Source: Chlorops oryzae
Lineage: Eukaryota; Arthropoda; Insecta; Diptera; Chloropidae
Direction: 5' to 3'
Assembly (NCBI GenBank): GCA_020466095.1
Contig: CM035806.1
Span: 112,003,401 to 112,067,400 of the forward strand
DNA length: 64,000 nucleotides
Shown in pieces: positions 10,195 through 20,537 of this stretch; position 1 is the first letter of the stretch; the number at the start of each line of letters is the position of its first letter. The position numbers and the translations under genes were made by a program. The notes under the pieces are model-generated. The model was not told the origin of the DNA, ran no database searches, and saw only the letters and a list, made by a program, of their open reading frames with translations.

Positions 10195-11094
10195 ATTAAG
10201 AAGCTTGAAGACGTCGGCGCTTGGTCCCTGCGTTTGGTATCGACCATGTACGAGGGGAGGAAAGAAGACGCCAACACAGCCCTCGAAAACCTCGCCGTCC
10301 TCCACGACCATTTACGGCCAGATAAGTCGCATTTGATCCGGAGCCGGAAGCGAACAAGCGAATGCGCGGGCCCCAACCGTTGCCGAAAGTGCAGGAGGTG
10401 CATTCGCGATAGGCTAAATAATCATGCGCAATATAAACGAATGGCCGGCTGGGGAACATATTTGGTCGAGGAGTACATGAAGGACGTAGAGGTATACTTC
10501 ATAGACGGTGCCAACATCGCCGCCACGGCAACGCTCGTCAAGGTCATCGAGGCGAGCCTGCGCGAGTGGCATACCTCTACATACTTCGGGGACGGGGACG
10601 AGGGGCACCGCGAGCGTATCCGGAACCTAAAAAACGAGTCATTTAGGTATGAGGAGACCCTAAGCTTCCGAGCGAACGCCATCGCACTTGCGCTGCCCGA
10701 AATTTTAAGAAGAATTACCAATGAGGAACGAACCGCCGCCCGGGACCGAAATGGACTCATTCCACGTCGTGGGTTGGAGGTTCAAAGAAAGAGGGGCATG
10801 AGACTGCCACGCAGCAAAAGTGCAGATCGGTCCTACGAGTGGGGACCCAATGAAGAGTGGGACGCGTACGAAACGGTTCAAAAGGCTCTCCAACATTACC
10901 GGAATAAACTAGAAATGGTTGACATCATGGCGAAGTTGGATTGCTCGTTCACAATGATTGTGGACGGCGTGGTCGTAGAAGTCCACGAGCCAACGTACGA
11001 AATAGGAGACCTGTTTTTCGTGACCTTCTTTGGTCTTTTTCCCACCGAAATAAACGCCCCTCTGGCCAACATGTATAAAGATAATATTAGTTAA
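10195..11094 (+). CDS. ORF3: unrecognised basic protein between pol and env
   Basis: The frame is open from the acceptor to TAA at 11094, about 299 codons; the first internal ATG is at 10246. I recognise no family. Near the N terminus is a cysteine cluster with spacing CX5CX2CX2C (SECAGPNRCRKCRRC) within an Arg/Lys-rich stretch, suggesting metal or nucleic-acid binding. A mixed helical region follows, then a basic patch (RKRGMRLPRSKS). The C terminus is more hydrophobic, with VVEVHEP and FFVTFFGLFP. Standard insect errantiviruses place env directly after pol, so this frame is extra. It probably is expressed from a spliced RNA. A regulatory or RNA-binding accessory role is a guess from position and charge only. 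Confidence 0.7.
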   Translation: MKKLEDVGAWSLRLVSTMYEGRKEDANTALENLAVLHDHLRPDKSHLIRSRKRTSECAGPNRCRKCRRCIRDRLNNHAQYKRMAGWGTYLVEEYMKDVEVYFIDGANIAATATLVKVIEASLREWHTSTYFGDGDEGHRERIRNLKNESFRYEETLSFRANAIALALPEILRRITNEERTAARDRNGLIPRRGLEVQRKRGMRLPRSKSADRSYEWGPNEEWDAYETVQKALQHYRNKLEMVDIMAKLDCSFTMIVDGVVVEVHEPTYEIGDLFFVTFFGLFPTEINAPLANMYKDNIS

Positions 11095-11358
11095 GTTTTT
11101 AAAAAATATTTAGTTAAGTTGAAAAGAAAAAAAAAAAAAAAATCATATTTAAAAAAAAAAAAAAAAAATACATAATAATAATAATAATAAAGCTATTCAA
11201 AAAAAAAAAAACGGCGTTCCAATTTTTGTTTCATCCTCGTTATCACTGTAAGAAGACTTTATTAACAGAGAAAAAAAAAACGTTGTTCAACTGGATCAAC
11301 TCACCTACGGGGGTCCAGTTACCGAAATGTCTCTACACCTTTTTTTTTCTCCTTTCAG
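11095..11358 (+). other. A-rich spacer ending in the env splice acceptor
   Basis: A-runs and an ATA/ATAA repeat occupy 11120-11210. A pyrimidine tract at 11341-11355 ends in TTTCAG at 11358, a strong acceptor. The next codon is in the env frame and in phase 0 with the leader donor. No other gene is seen here. Confidence 0.65.
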
Positions 11359-12834
11359 CTCCTGGTCCAAGTAGCCCTTTCAATTTTGCCGCTCGTCAAG
11401 TCCCACCAACTACTTTACCTGGAAAAAATAGAGACGGAAACCGGTTTTGCGGAAATACACACGGGAACAGTGGATATTGTCACTAGGTTCGACTACATAC
11501 TCCATCAGATAGATCCAGCTGCGGTCCGCACTATGCTGAACGCGTTCCTGGACACCAAGAAAACTCTCAATAGTAGCATATATGACGCATTAATTGAAAC
11601 CCAAGTTGACGATATTGATTCCATGCTGCACACGTTCGGTCGATCAAAAAGAAGTCCATTCGACTTCATTGGTTCCAGCCTCAAGTGGTTATTCGGTACT
11701 ATGGATGCCAGCGATCGACAAAATGTAGAAGACCACCTCGCCACTGTAGACGTCAACAACCATAGGCTTATTGAAAACGGCAACCACCAGATCAAGATTA
11801 ACCGCGATTTTAGTGAGGCCCTAGAAAGTATGAGACAACTAGTGCAAGCCGATCAGAAGGCACTGACCGACATGAGAAAAATTAACTCTCAATCCGCTAG
11901 GGAAAACCGGGCAGACGAACTGGCACTCAGGCTATTCCTGAAAATCCAGCTACTGCGCAACCAAGTAGAGACGATTCAGCAGAATGTAGCAGCAGCAAGG
12001 ACGGGCATTATCCACCCCTCCATGCTCTCGAAATCCGAGATAGAACAGTATGACATAGGTTTCGAAAAGCTGAAAGATATGGCATTAGGCGTAGCCTCGC
12101 TACAGGACGGAATCATAATTTTCGTAATTAAGGTGCCCGCAGTGATGGGACAATTTCAGAAGAAATTGTTGGTACCGATACCGAACAGACATGGACAACA
12201 AATAAACGAAGAAATCGAGACGATTATCGAAAAGGACAACCAGACGTACACTTTTGAGGAAGGCAAGTCAGTTTTTGCACTACACCGGAGTACGAACTGT
12301 ATCGTTCGAGGACGTTGTGAATTAGTTAGCCGGACAGAAGAAGAAATAATTGAACTAGAAGAAAGCACAATACTCCTAATAAACGCAAGAAACATAAGCC
12401 TAAATAGTACATGCGACAGTAGGCGTATATTAGCTTCAGGAAATTTTTTTTTAACGTTCCAAAACTGCACCGTCTATTTAGGAAAATTCAGATTTGAATC
12501 AAAAATACGGGAATATAGGCAGATGTTTATCATTCCCAACGAGAGGCAGTTAGAAAAGGCGGAAGAAATACCAAGCTTTAAGGAAGTGGTCTTGAAGCAA
12601 TTCGAAAATAACGAGGAAATAAAAGAATTAAAGTTTCAGAAAAAACTTTTGAGTATTGGAGGAATAAGTCTAACGGGGGTTATAACCATAATAGTTATTT
12701 TAGTAATATGCTGTTTCTGTAAATTACGGAAACGAGCACAGAACCCAAGGCCACTCCCGCGCCCACGATCGTCGGACCCAATATCTACAATAGACGCTAT
12801 GTTAACGAAGTACGAAACACCGTTTAACGTCTAA
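11359..12834 (+). CDS. env: Element A Env, baculovirus-F-like fusion glycoprotein
   Basis: The frame has no ATG near its start and opens directly after the splice acceptor with a hydrophobic stretch fitting a signal peptide. A furin-type site RSKR lies at 11641-11652, about 98 codons in, followed by a hydrophobic glycine-containing segment of fusion-peptide type. This short-N-fragment, long-C-fragment layout is that of baculovirus F proteins and errantivirus Env. A heptad-rich region follows. A C-terminal membrane anchor lies at about 12652-12720, with a basic, proline-rich cytoplasmic tail of about 35 residues. The frame has no stop, so an infectious or cell-to-cell stage is conceivable. The start most likely comes from the leader exon at 2428. 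Confidence 0.88.
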   Translation, partial: LLVQVALSILPLVKSHQLLYLEKIETETGFAEIHTGTVDIVTRFDYILHQIDPAAVRTMLNAFLDTKKTLNSSIYDALIETQVDDIDSMLHTFGRSKRSPFDFIGSSLKWLFGTMDASDRQNVEDHLATVDVNNHRLIENGNHQIKINRDFSEALESMRQLVQADQKALTDMRKINSQSARENRADELALRLFLKIQLLRNQVETIQQNVAAARTGIIHPSMLSKSEIEQYDIGFEKLKDMALGVASLQDGIIIFVIKVPAVMGQFQKKLLVPIPNRHGQQINEEIETIIEKDNQTYTFEEGKSVFALHRSTNCIVRGRCELVSRTEEEIIELEESTILLINARNISLNSTCDSRRILASGNFFLTFQNCTVYLGKFRFESKIREYRQMFIIPNERQLEKAEEIPSFKEVVLKQFENNEEIKELKFQKKLLSIGGISLTGVITIIVILVICCFCKLRKRAQNPRPLPRPRSSDPISTIDAMLTKYETPFNV

Positions 12835-14978
12835 CATAACGTCTAGTAAAACAAGCAAAAACACCTTTTCATTTGAAAACAAATTTTACATTCGCCTCTG
12901 CACTCTCAGTGCAGCCCTTATTCAAGATACACTGAAGCGCTCAAACGCCCTTAAGTCAATGCACTTTGAGAACCTAGGACAACATTTTACGAACGAAGCG
13001 AAAAGAAAAAGAAAAGAAGATAAAATAAAAAACAAAAAAAAAAGAAAATGCCAAGCGAATTCAAAAATATTTTTTTTTTCTCTCTCTCTTCACTTTGTTT
13101 ACGTCAAAAACTTTTTTTTTGTGTCTTTTCTGCGCGTTCATCGCCCTTTTTCTTCGTTTTGTTTATTCAAAAAGGAAAAAATATATATATATATACAAGT
13201 TCTAACACGAAAAAGAAAAGACACATCCGTTCAAGAAGGGGGGCGAGCTACGTAAAAGAAATTTTTATATATTTAGAGCTACATTAAGGAAATTATTATA
13301 TATTTAGAAAATGCAACCGCCACGCAGGCCTATTAATGGCATTTAAATAAATATGTTTGTATAAGGAGATGCACTAGTCACGCCTAAGACTCACCGCTAG
13401 TGCCTCTCTCTTTTTGAATGTGTGTGGCATACATTTTCAACGCTGGCCCAACGCCTGAACGCGTATTTCACGGAGTGTTTGGCATTTTATATTAATGCCC
13501 GTTCCGTTCCGCATTTCTATTTTTTTATTATAACTTCTATTTTGTTTTTTTTTTTCTCCCTTCACGTCTATTTAAACTCTTAAACACTTTAACCACTTAC
13601 TTTAACCACATTAACTCGCACATAAAACAAATACAAATAATAAAAATAATACAAACTAACAAAGAAATAGAAACGCAAAACAACCACCGCGTCTATTGTA
13701 CGAGAACTAAGGCTACCATACCAACGCTCATGCGCACACAACTAAGTCAGAATCTACCACGAAATTTTTCAGAAACTACCATGATAAATGTTTAGTAGAA
13801 TTCCTCGGGAATGTTTTTGTGTCCATAATATTTCGGGCAAATTGATTTGACTTATTTGGTGCTGCAGTGCTCCTTTCCTTTTTCTCTTCTTTCTCTTTCT
13901 CGTCGAGCTGTCGTTCAAATTTTAGAAAACGGCAACACGACAAATAATGGACCTGTGTCCATACGAACAAATAGAAACGACCCAATAGGGAAAAGAAGAA
14001 ACACAGAGTCGGTGACCAGTTCCATAAAGTGGGGAAGTTGACAAAGTAAAGTTTGTTTTATTTTATAATTATGTTAACGTAACGTAATAAAGTTTTGTTG
14101 AATTTAACGTTGTATAACAAAATTTAGATCAAATTACTTTAAGTTCAAGGGACAGTCGTTTAGGTTAGCATTAAGAACAATATGTAACGAAATAGAAGTT
14201 TTCGGACGTATAAAGTAGGGGAGAATACGGGTAGAATAAGGACAAATTATATACATAAAAAAAAAAAAGAATAAAATAATAAAAAAAAAAATAAACAAAA
14301 GAAAAAAAAATAAAAAAATAAAAAAAACAAAAATATAAAAAAAAAAACACAAAAAAAAACAAACACAAAAAAAAAAAAAACAAACAAAATTATCAAAAAA
14401 AAAAGTATTTGTCAAAATAAAAAGATAAAAATTATTTAATTATACAGTAACGACAGCTGCGAGGGATCCGGCCGTATAACGACAGCAGCGAGGGATCCGG
14501 TACAACAACGAGTACAGCGAAGAATCAAGATATACACGGCGCGATATGTGCCGTAACGTGTAACTACAATAAGCAACGGCCGAATTGCCTTGGCCAGCAA
14601 TATGCACAACTAATGCCAAGGTCAATTAACAAATAAAGCAACGGGCTACAAGGCCAAGAGCATAGCCATACCACAAAACAAACCAGGCGTTAAAAGCTAG
14701 ATGACAGAGGGCCCCCGCAAATGGTAACCAACGGCACCTCCGCTAGTCTGGCACAAGAAATATCAAATACAACTGCAAGCTAAAAATTGGAACCCCCGAC
14801 GTCATAAAGTTGTTCGGTTGTTGTTCGAGAGCGTTGCATGTTCAAAGGCGTGAAGTGGTTAAATTGAGACAACACTACATCAAAATGAAGAAACTGCGGT
14901 ACAACCCCGAGACCAACAGATCTGAAACAAGCCCCTCTCCAAACAACAAACCGGTCCGCATAAATGCGGACCCATCGC
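12835..14978 (+). other. Element A long 3' noncoding region
   Basis: About 2.1 kb without a convincing gene. It contains an A-rich tract (about 14260-14405), a TA run (13180-13194) and two near-identical copies of a 26-base unit containing GCGAGGGATCCGG at about 14452-14503. Long apparent frames in the A-rich tract are low-complexity artefacts. Such a long gap between env and LTR is unusual and could hold regulatory DNA or decayed sequence. Confidence 0.5.
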
Positions 14979-14997
14979 AAAAAAGGGGGGGGAGGAA
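14979..14997 (+). other. Element A polypurine tract
   Basis: Six A then eight G plus purines lie immediately before the 3' LTR, the expected primer site for plus-strand synthesis. Confidence 0.8.
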
Positions 14998-15412
14998 TGT
15001 TGTGAGCATGCAAACATACAGCAGATTCGAGGGCTTACTGTTTGCATTAAGCTCAGCAACGAATACGGGGCAACGCAAAATGCACCCGTAAGCAGACACG
15101 GAAAGAACTGGGTCAAGACGACACACGCGGAAATGAAGAAAGAAGCGAGAATGCAGAGTGCAAGTGGAATGCACAAGAAGACCGCTGATGCAGCAGAAGA
15201 AGAGACTGCAGCAGAGTTCGCAGCGGCGAACCTAGTTGTAAGTTATAAGTAGAGGTGAAGTTTTTAGAATTAATTAATCAAGTTTTGTGTTGGGATTTCG
15301 TGGTAACGGTCTTTAACTTCGTTGTAACCAAATTGAAAGTAAAAATACAGAAATAAAGAAATAAATGAAAATATAAAAGACATATCCTCATTTTTTATGT
15401 TGATCGGAAACT
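14998..15412 (+). repeat. Element A 3' LTR
   Basis: Identical by eye to 1410-1824, with no gap (constant offset 13588). It ends at AAACTA next to element B sequence and is 24 or more bases shorter than the distance from the 5' LTR start to the PBS. Confidence 0.9.
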
Positions 15413-15415
15413 AAC

Positions 15416-18131
15416 TGGAAGGACACTTTTCTGGCCAACCATTTCTTAACATGTTGAAAATTGTTTGCAATAAGCTATCTGTTTTAGTTGCCTTTTTAAC
15501 TAATTCCAAATCGATAATAGTTTTGTTTCCCGTGTCTAAAAAATAATTCACATGTATGCCCTCGGCAATATCTTCCTTGGCCTCTGATATCTTTTGAGGA
15601 TAGCGAGAAAAATAATCCGCGACATTTCTATTAGATTTAACATATTCGATATCAAACTGATAGCCCGTTAAAAACAACGCTATGCGCTGCAATCGATTTG
15701 ATGCCATTGTTGGAATGCCTTTTTTAGGCCCAAATATGTATTGCAAGGGTTTGTTGTCTGTGACTAGAGTGAATTGACGGGCATACAAATAGTGATGAAA
15801 TTTTTTAACACCAAATAGTATGGCAACGGCTTCTCTATCCAGCTGAGAATATCTTTTTTCTGTGTCTGACAATGTGCGAGACGCAAACTCAATTGGTCGT
15901 TCCGTGCCCGTATTATCAATTTGAGACAAGATTGCTCCAACGCCTACTGGGCTTGCATCTACTGTCAGTTTTACTTTATGTTTCGGATCAAAATGTGCTA
16001 AACAGGTGTCTGCTGTTAATAAATTTTTTATTTCTGTTACCGCTTCCGAACATTCCTTCGACCAATAAAATTTGTTTTCGGACTTTAGTAAACTGTATAG
16101 TGGTTGTAAAACCGATGAAGCTCTTGGCAAAAACTTCCTATAAAAATTAACAACGCCCAGGAAAGCCAGCAATTCTTTGACGTTCGTCGGGTTAGGCATA
16201 TTCCTAATTGTTGCAGTTTTTTCCGGATTCATGTGTAACCCATTTTTGTCAATAATATGACCCAAATAATTTATTTTTTTTACAAAAAATTCACATTTTT
16301 CAATTGACAGTTTGAACCCGGAATCATTTAGCACAGATAGTACCTTTTTCAACCTTTCCACATGCAACTGCCTTGTTGGCGCGCTGATGAGAATATCATC
16401 AAGAAAAACTACGACTCCCTCTAACCTGGAAAACAGTGAATCCATGATTCGTTGAAAAATAGCTGGCGCAGATGCCAGACCTTAAACTAATCGGGTATAC
16501 TGAAATAATCCCTTCGATGTTGAAATTGTAGTTAGTTTGCGCGATTTTTCATCCAATACTACTTGTTGGTATGCCATACTCAGATCAAGCTTAGAAAATT
16601 CCACTCCTCCGTGTAGCCTTGAAAAAATATCCTCCACTCTGGGCAGTGGGTATTTTTCTGTTTGTAAGCACGGGTTAACCGTGACCTTAAAATCTCCGCA
16701 TATTCGTATTTGCCCATTCTTTTTCAAGACTGGCACGATTGGTGTACCCCAGGCGCTAAATTCTACTGGCTCTAACACTTTAAGCTTCACTAAATTATCA
16801 ATTTCTTGTTCCACTTTCTTTTTTATAGCTAACGGAACCGGACGCGGTCTAAAAAACTTGGGTGTTACGTCTTCTTTCATTTTTAAGGTTGCTTTCCCTT
16901 TTGTAAACATTCCTAATGATTTTTCGAACAGATTTCCGAACATTCCGAAAAGACGATTTTTTTCCGTTTCATCAATAAACGCATAATTTAACTCCGGAAA
17001 ATTTATCTCAAACATATTTAAAAATTTTCTGCCAAGTAGCGTCGGCCCGCCGTTTTTAATAATGACAAATGGAACACTTTCTTCCCGATTTTTAAACTTT
17101 AGTTTCATATTACATAACCCTACAGGAATAATATGCAAACCATTGTAAGTTTTCAATAGCATCTCAGATTTTTCAATTTTAAGATTTTGAAAAAATTTTT
17201 TGTAAGTTGCTTCAGACATAACATTATTTTCTGAACCAGTATCTAGCTCAAAAGTATGGTTCTTATTTTCACAAAATACATTTACTTTTATAGGTTTATC
17301 CGTTTCATTTCTGAAGAAAAACAAGGCCAGTTCGTTATTATCAAGAAAATTAATGTTTTGAGCTGTACACATTTTTTTTAAATGTCCACGCTGCTTGCAT
17401 TGATTACATTTATAATTTCTATATTTACAGTTTTCGCTTTTGTGATTCGTAAAACCACATACCTTACATTGCTGTTTTTGTTCTTGTTTTTTACCTTGCT
17501 GCTGCTGCTGATGCTGCTTGTCCTCTTTACTCTCCTGCTTCTTTCCTTTGCCGTTGTTCTTCTTAATGAAGTTAATATTTTGTTCGGCCTTAACCTCAAC
17601 ATTTTGGAATTGATGACGTATATACTCGGCACTATTTGCTATGTTGAACACGTGACTAAAAGAAGAATTGATGGATTCGAGAAAAATTTTGTCCCTGGCT
17701 GGACCCTTTTCCAACCCCATGACGAATTTATCTCGAATAGCAGTTTCCAAGACCACGCCAAATTCGCAGTTAATCGCTAATGCACGAACTCTTACTGCCC
17801 ATTCACTGATCGATTCGGATGGTAGTTTTGCCGCACTATAAAATTTAAATCGCTCTGCAAATCCAGCGGTCGGCGATTTGAAATGATTTCCCATTGTCTG
17901 CACACATAGTTCGAATGTCGTGTTTCTTTCCTCCACTTGTTTCGGACTTAATAAATTTTGCAACAGAGTGTATGCACCTTCTGACATTGAAGTGACCAGG
18001 ATCGCTTTCTTTTTGGATTCCTCGTTGATCTCATTCGCTAACAGAAATTGCTCCATTTGCTTTTGGAACACTATCCATTTGCTTTCGTTGTGATCGAAAA
18101 ATGGTGCTTTTCCTATTATTGGCATACTCAT
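15416..18131 (-). pseudogene. Element B gag-pol, 5' part
   Basis: Starting at the ATG at 18131 (the open frame extends slightly upstream from a GTG), it encodes a retrotransposon gag domain (AERFKFYSAAK), a Gln/Lys-rich linker, two CCHC knuckles (CKVCGF, CNQCKQRGHLKKMC), a protease with DTGS, and a reverse transcriptase. The frame is interrupted at 16482-16484 by TAA, inside the conserved PFGLASAPA stretch (readable as V-stop-GLASAPA), then continues in the same frame with FLDDILIS and RNase H (VDASPVGVGA). It stops at the element A insertion and resumes at 1405. Gag and Pol share one frame without a shift, unlike elements A and C. Confidence 0.9.
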
Positions 18132-18186
18132 TTCCAAACGTGGTGGTTTAGACACTTTTTAATTATGTATTTATTTTCGTCCCCAC

Positions 18187-18380
18187 TGTAGTATATCAGG
18201 AATGATATACGATTTACTTTATTTCAATTTTAAAACTAATTACAAAAGCACGTGTGTGTGCGCAGCTTATATCAATTCAAATGCGAGATATATTGTTTTG
18301 ACATTCGTTAGCTTATAATTTATGCTTGTCAGATTATTGTTACACCTAGTCTAAACAGGGTAGATATGCCTTACGCTACA
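18187..18380 (-). repeat. Element B 5' LTR
   Basis: A 194-bp LTR beginning TGTAGCG and ending CTACA on the minus strand. It is followed by GTGGGGACGA, a possible though non-canonical PBS. Only its first 35 bases can be compared with the truncated 3' copy. Confidence 0.75.
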
Positions 18381-19040
18381 TTTATGAAAACCACCCCTTT
18401 TCCACGACCACTTTTCCATTGTATTGGCAATTCTAATCGGAGGCTTAATATACGGTAAAATTCTAAGTTTCATTGAAATATTTCCAAAAAGTCCGATTTC
18501 GAGGCAGTTTTGGGATTTTTGTAACACTGGAGTACTGGAGGTACTCTCAATAATGGACCGACCAAGGGAACTTTTTGAGAGAATGTTTATGGCTACAAAG
18601 GAAGCATAAGTGCCAAATTCCGTTGAAGTCCCATTTGAATTTTGGGTGTAGGGGACAATTTTCGAAAAACGCCCTTCTGTCACGCCCACTTTTCCAATTT
18701 TTGGAATTCATATTACGTGCCTTTAAAAATGTTCAAATAACAAATTTCATCAAAATATCTTGAAAAACTTCCATTTTAGAGCAGTTTTTGTTGTTTTCGT
18801 AACAGACCCTGGTACTGGAGGTACTGGAGTCAAGATAGCTCAACTCCTTCGATAAGATAACTGTATACAGACAGACGGACAGACAGACAGACGGACAGAC
18901 GGACATGTCTATATCGAATCTCCTGGTGACGCTGATCATTTCTATATACATTTTGTATGGTCTATCTCGACTGGTTCTGGGTGTTACATACAACCCAACA
19001 AACGCAATATACCCTCGACACAGAGTGTGTCGGGTATAAA
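18381..19040 (+). mobile_element. HINE-A copy 1, 5'-truncated by element B
   Basis: Helentron-associated interspersed elements (HINEs, the DINE-1 type) are nonautonomous. Here family A complete copies run from CAAGTAAGGGTG, through a GTCAGGC/GCCTGAC hairpin, conserved blocks and a (GACGGACA)n core, to a terminal hairpin and GGGTATAAAA. This copy keeps the blocks from TTTATGAAAACC onward, the microsatellite (about 18865-18905) and the 3' end. The head was separated by the insertion of element B. Confidence 0.85.
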
Positions 19041-19365
19041 AAAAACTGGCCGATTTTAATTCAAAAGTTCTAACGTTTTTCTATTGCGAATACTAACACT
19101 ATTAATCGGTGAAAAGGATCTCGAGTGTTATTTTATAGTTTTCAAGAAAATTGAAAAAGAACCTGGTCTCTGTTACCGAAAATCAGTATTGTCAAGAAGT
19201 GTTAAATTTACTAAAATTTTCCGATAAAAAAGATATTCAATAATGAATAACTTCCAATGGCAGAGAATTTTAAGCGGTCGATTTTTATTAAATTTTCGAT
19301 TTAAAATCTGTGGTCATATGGAAGAGTAGCTTAAGTCGACTTTAACTTAAAATGAGTTATTAATA

Positions 19366-19538
19366 CAGTGAACTACGGATAAATGCAACACGAATAAATG
19401 CAAAAACCTCATAAGTGCAAGGTGCTTTGAAGCCTTTTTTATGATTTCCCATGAAAACATGCAAGTATTAATGCAAAGAACGCATAAGTGCACAAGAATT
19501 CGACCAAAAAACGTGTTGCATTTATCCGTACTCTACTG
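19366..19538. mobile_element. Pogo/Tigger-like MITE, 173 bp
   Basis: Flanked by TA on both sides, with inverted ends beginning CAGTG/CAGTA and sharing ACGGATAAATGCAACACG. The CAGT termini plus TA duplication fit the pogo branch of Tc1/mariner. The interior repeats AATGCA and AGTGCA. No transposase. Confidence 0.75.
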
Positions 19539-19618
19539 TACCACTGAATTCCCTTCAAAGAGACGCATCAGCATTCCCTAGCATTCTTCTAAAAAAAAAC
19601 TAATTCAAGAAATATTAT

Positions 19619-20537
19619 TATACCCGACACACTCTGTGTCGAGGGTATATTGCGTTTGTGTGGTTGTGTGTAACACCCAGAACCAGTCGAGATAGACCAT
19701 ACAAAATATATATAGAAATGATCAGCGTCACCAGGAGATTCGATTTAGACATGTCCGTCCGTCTGTCCGTCTGTCTGTCTGTCCGTCTGTCCGTCTGTTT
19801 GTATACAGTTATCTTATCGAAGGAGTTGAGCTATCTTGACAAAATTTGGTATGCGTGCTGACGGGGACATGAGTAAGAACAAGTTCGAGAATGGAGCCGA
19901 TCGGACCATTTTTAGGGGTACCTCCAGTACTAGGGTCTGTTACGAAAATCACAAAAACTGCTCTAAAATCGAAGTCCTTCAAGATATTTTGATGAAATTT
20001 GATTTTTGAACATGTTTAAAGGCAAGTAATACGCTTTCAAAAAATTGGAAAAGTGGGCGTGGCTTAAGGGCGTTTTTGGAAAATTCTCTCCTACACCCGA
20101 AATTCAAATGGGACTTGAACGAAATTTGGCACTTGTGCCTCGTATGTAGCCACAAACATCCTCCCCAAAATTTTTTTCGATCGGACCATTATTAAGGGTA
20201 CCTCTAGTACTAGGGTCTGTCACAAAAATCCCAAAAATGCCTCAAAAGCGGACTTTATTGAAATATTTCAACGAAACTTAGAATTTGAATGTATATTTAA
20301 GCCTCCGATTAGAATTGCAAAAAAAAAAAATGGAAAAGTGGGCGTGAAAAAGGGGCGGTTTTCATAAAGAAATTTAACAAAAGTCCGTATATGGGCAGTA
20401 ATGGCCTTTCAAGCCTTTTGAATATTCTTACTTAGTGGTCCTGTTTTTTGGGCGTTGTTCAAAAATTATTTAATCATGTGTGTCTGTGTCGGGTATTTTA
20501 TTGTCAGGCTCGCCTGACTATAACACCCTTACTTGTT
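19619..20537 (-). mobile_element. HINE-A copy 2, full length
   Basis: Runs from TATACCCGACAC with its hairpin (3' end in element orientation) to CCCTTACTTG at 20535. It has both terminal hairpins and the microsatellite at about 19750-19800. A small A-run expansion lies near 20320. It is inserted in the TIR element at 19308-20760. Confidence 0.9.

Larger units (their letters stand above)
1410..15413 (+). mobile_element. Element A: 14-kb env-bearing Ty3/gypsy (errantivirus-like) element
   Basis: It is bounded by two direct repeats of about 415 bp (1410-1826 and 14998-15412). I see no mismatch between them, implying recent insertion. In order it has PBS, a long leader with a tiny coding exon and splice donor, gag, a -1 frameshift signal, pol, an unrecognised ORF3, env, a 2.1-kb 3' region, a polypurine tract and the 3' LTR. 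All four large frames are free of stops. At 14 kb it is nearly twice the usual 7-8 kb of insect errantiviruses. It lies inside the integrase region of element B in opposite orientation. The only 4-bp direct repeat at the junctions is TAAC (1402-1405 and 15412-15415), which would require LTR ends that the inner LTR borders do not support, so the target duplication is unresolved. Confidence 0.93.
1..18380 (-). mobile_element. Element B: degenerate Ty3/gypsy retrotransposon, split by element A
   Basis: This is a minus-strand LTR element of about 4.4 kb once the 14-kb insertion of element A is subtracted. Its 5' LTR lies at 18187-18380 and its 3' LTR begins at 35 and runs off the window. Both LTR copies share the start TGTAGCGTAAGGC (minus strand), and the 5' LTR closes with CTACA, giving a TGTAG...CTACA terminal repeat. 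One gag-pol frame occupies most of the interior. It has no env. The element sits in a HINE-A copy whose remainder starts at 18381. A nonsense codon and a frameshift show that the copy is dead. The fused single-frame gag-pol resembles insect and nematode Mag/K02A2.6-like polyproteins, but the clade is a guess. Confidence 0.85.

Noticed and set aside
14134..14415. Phe-rich frames of 70-93 codons
   Set aside because: Antisense of a poly-A-rich tract; no plausible protein.
19658..19861. Frame with SVCLSVRLSVC-type repeats
   Set aside because: Translation of the (GTCY)n microsatellite in a HINE.
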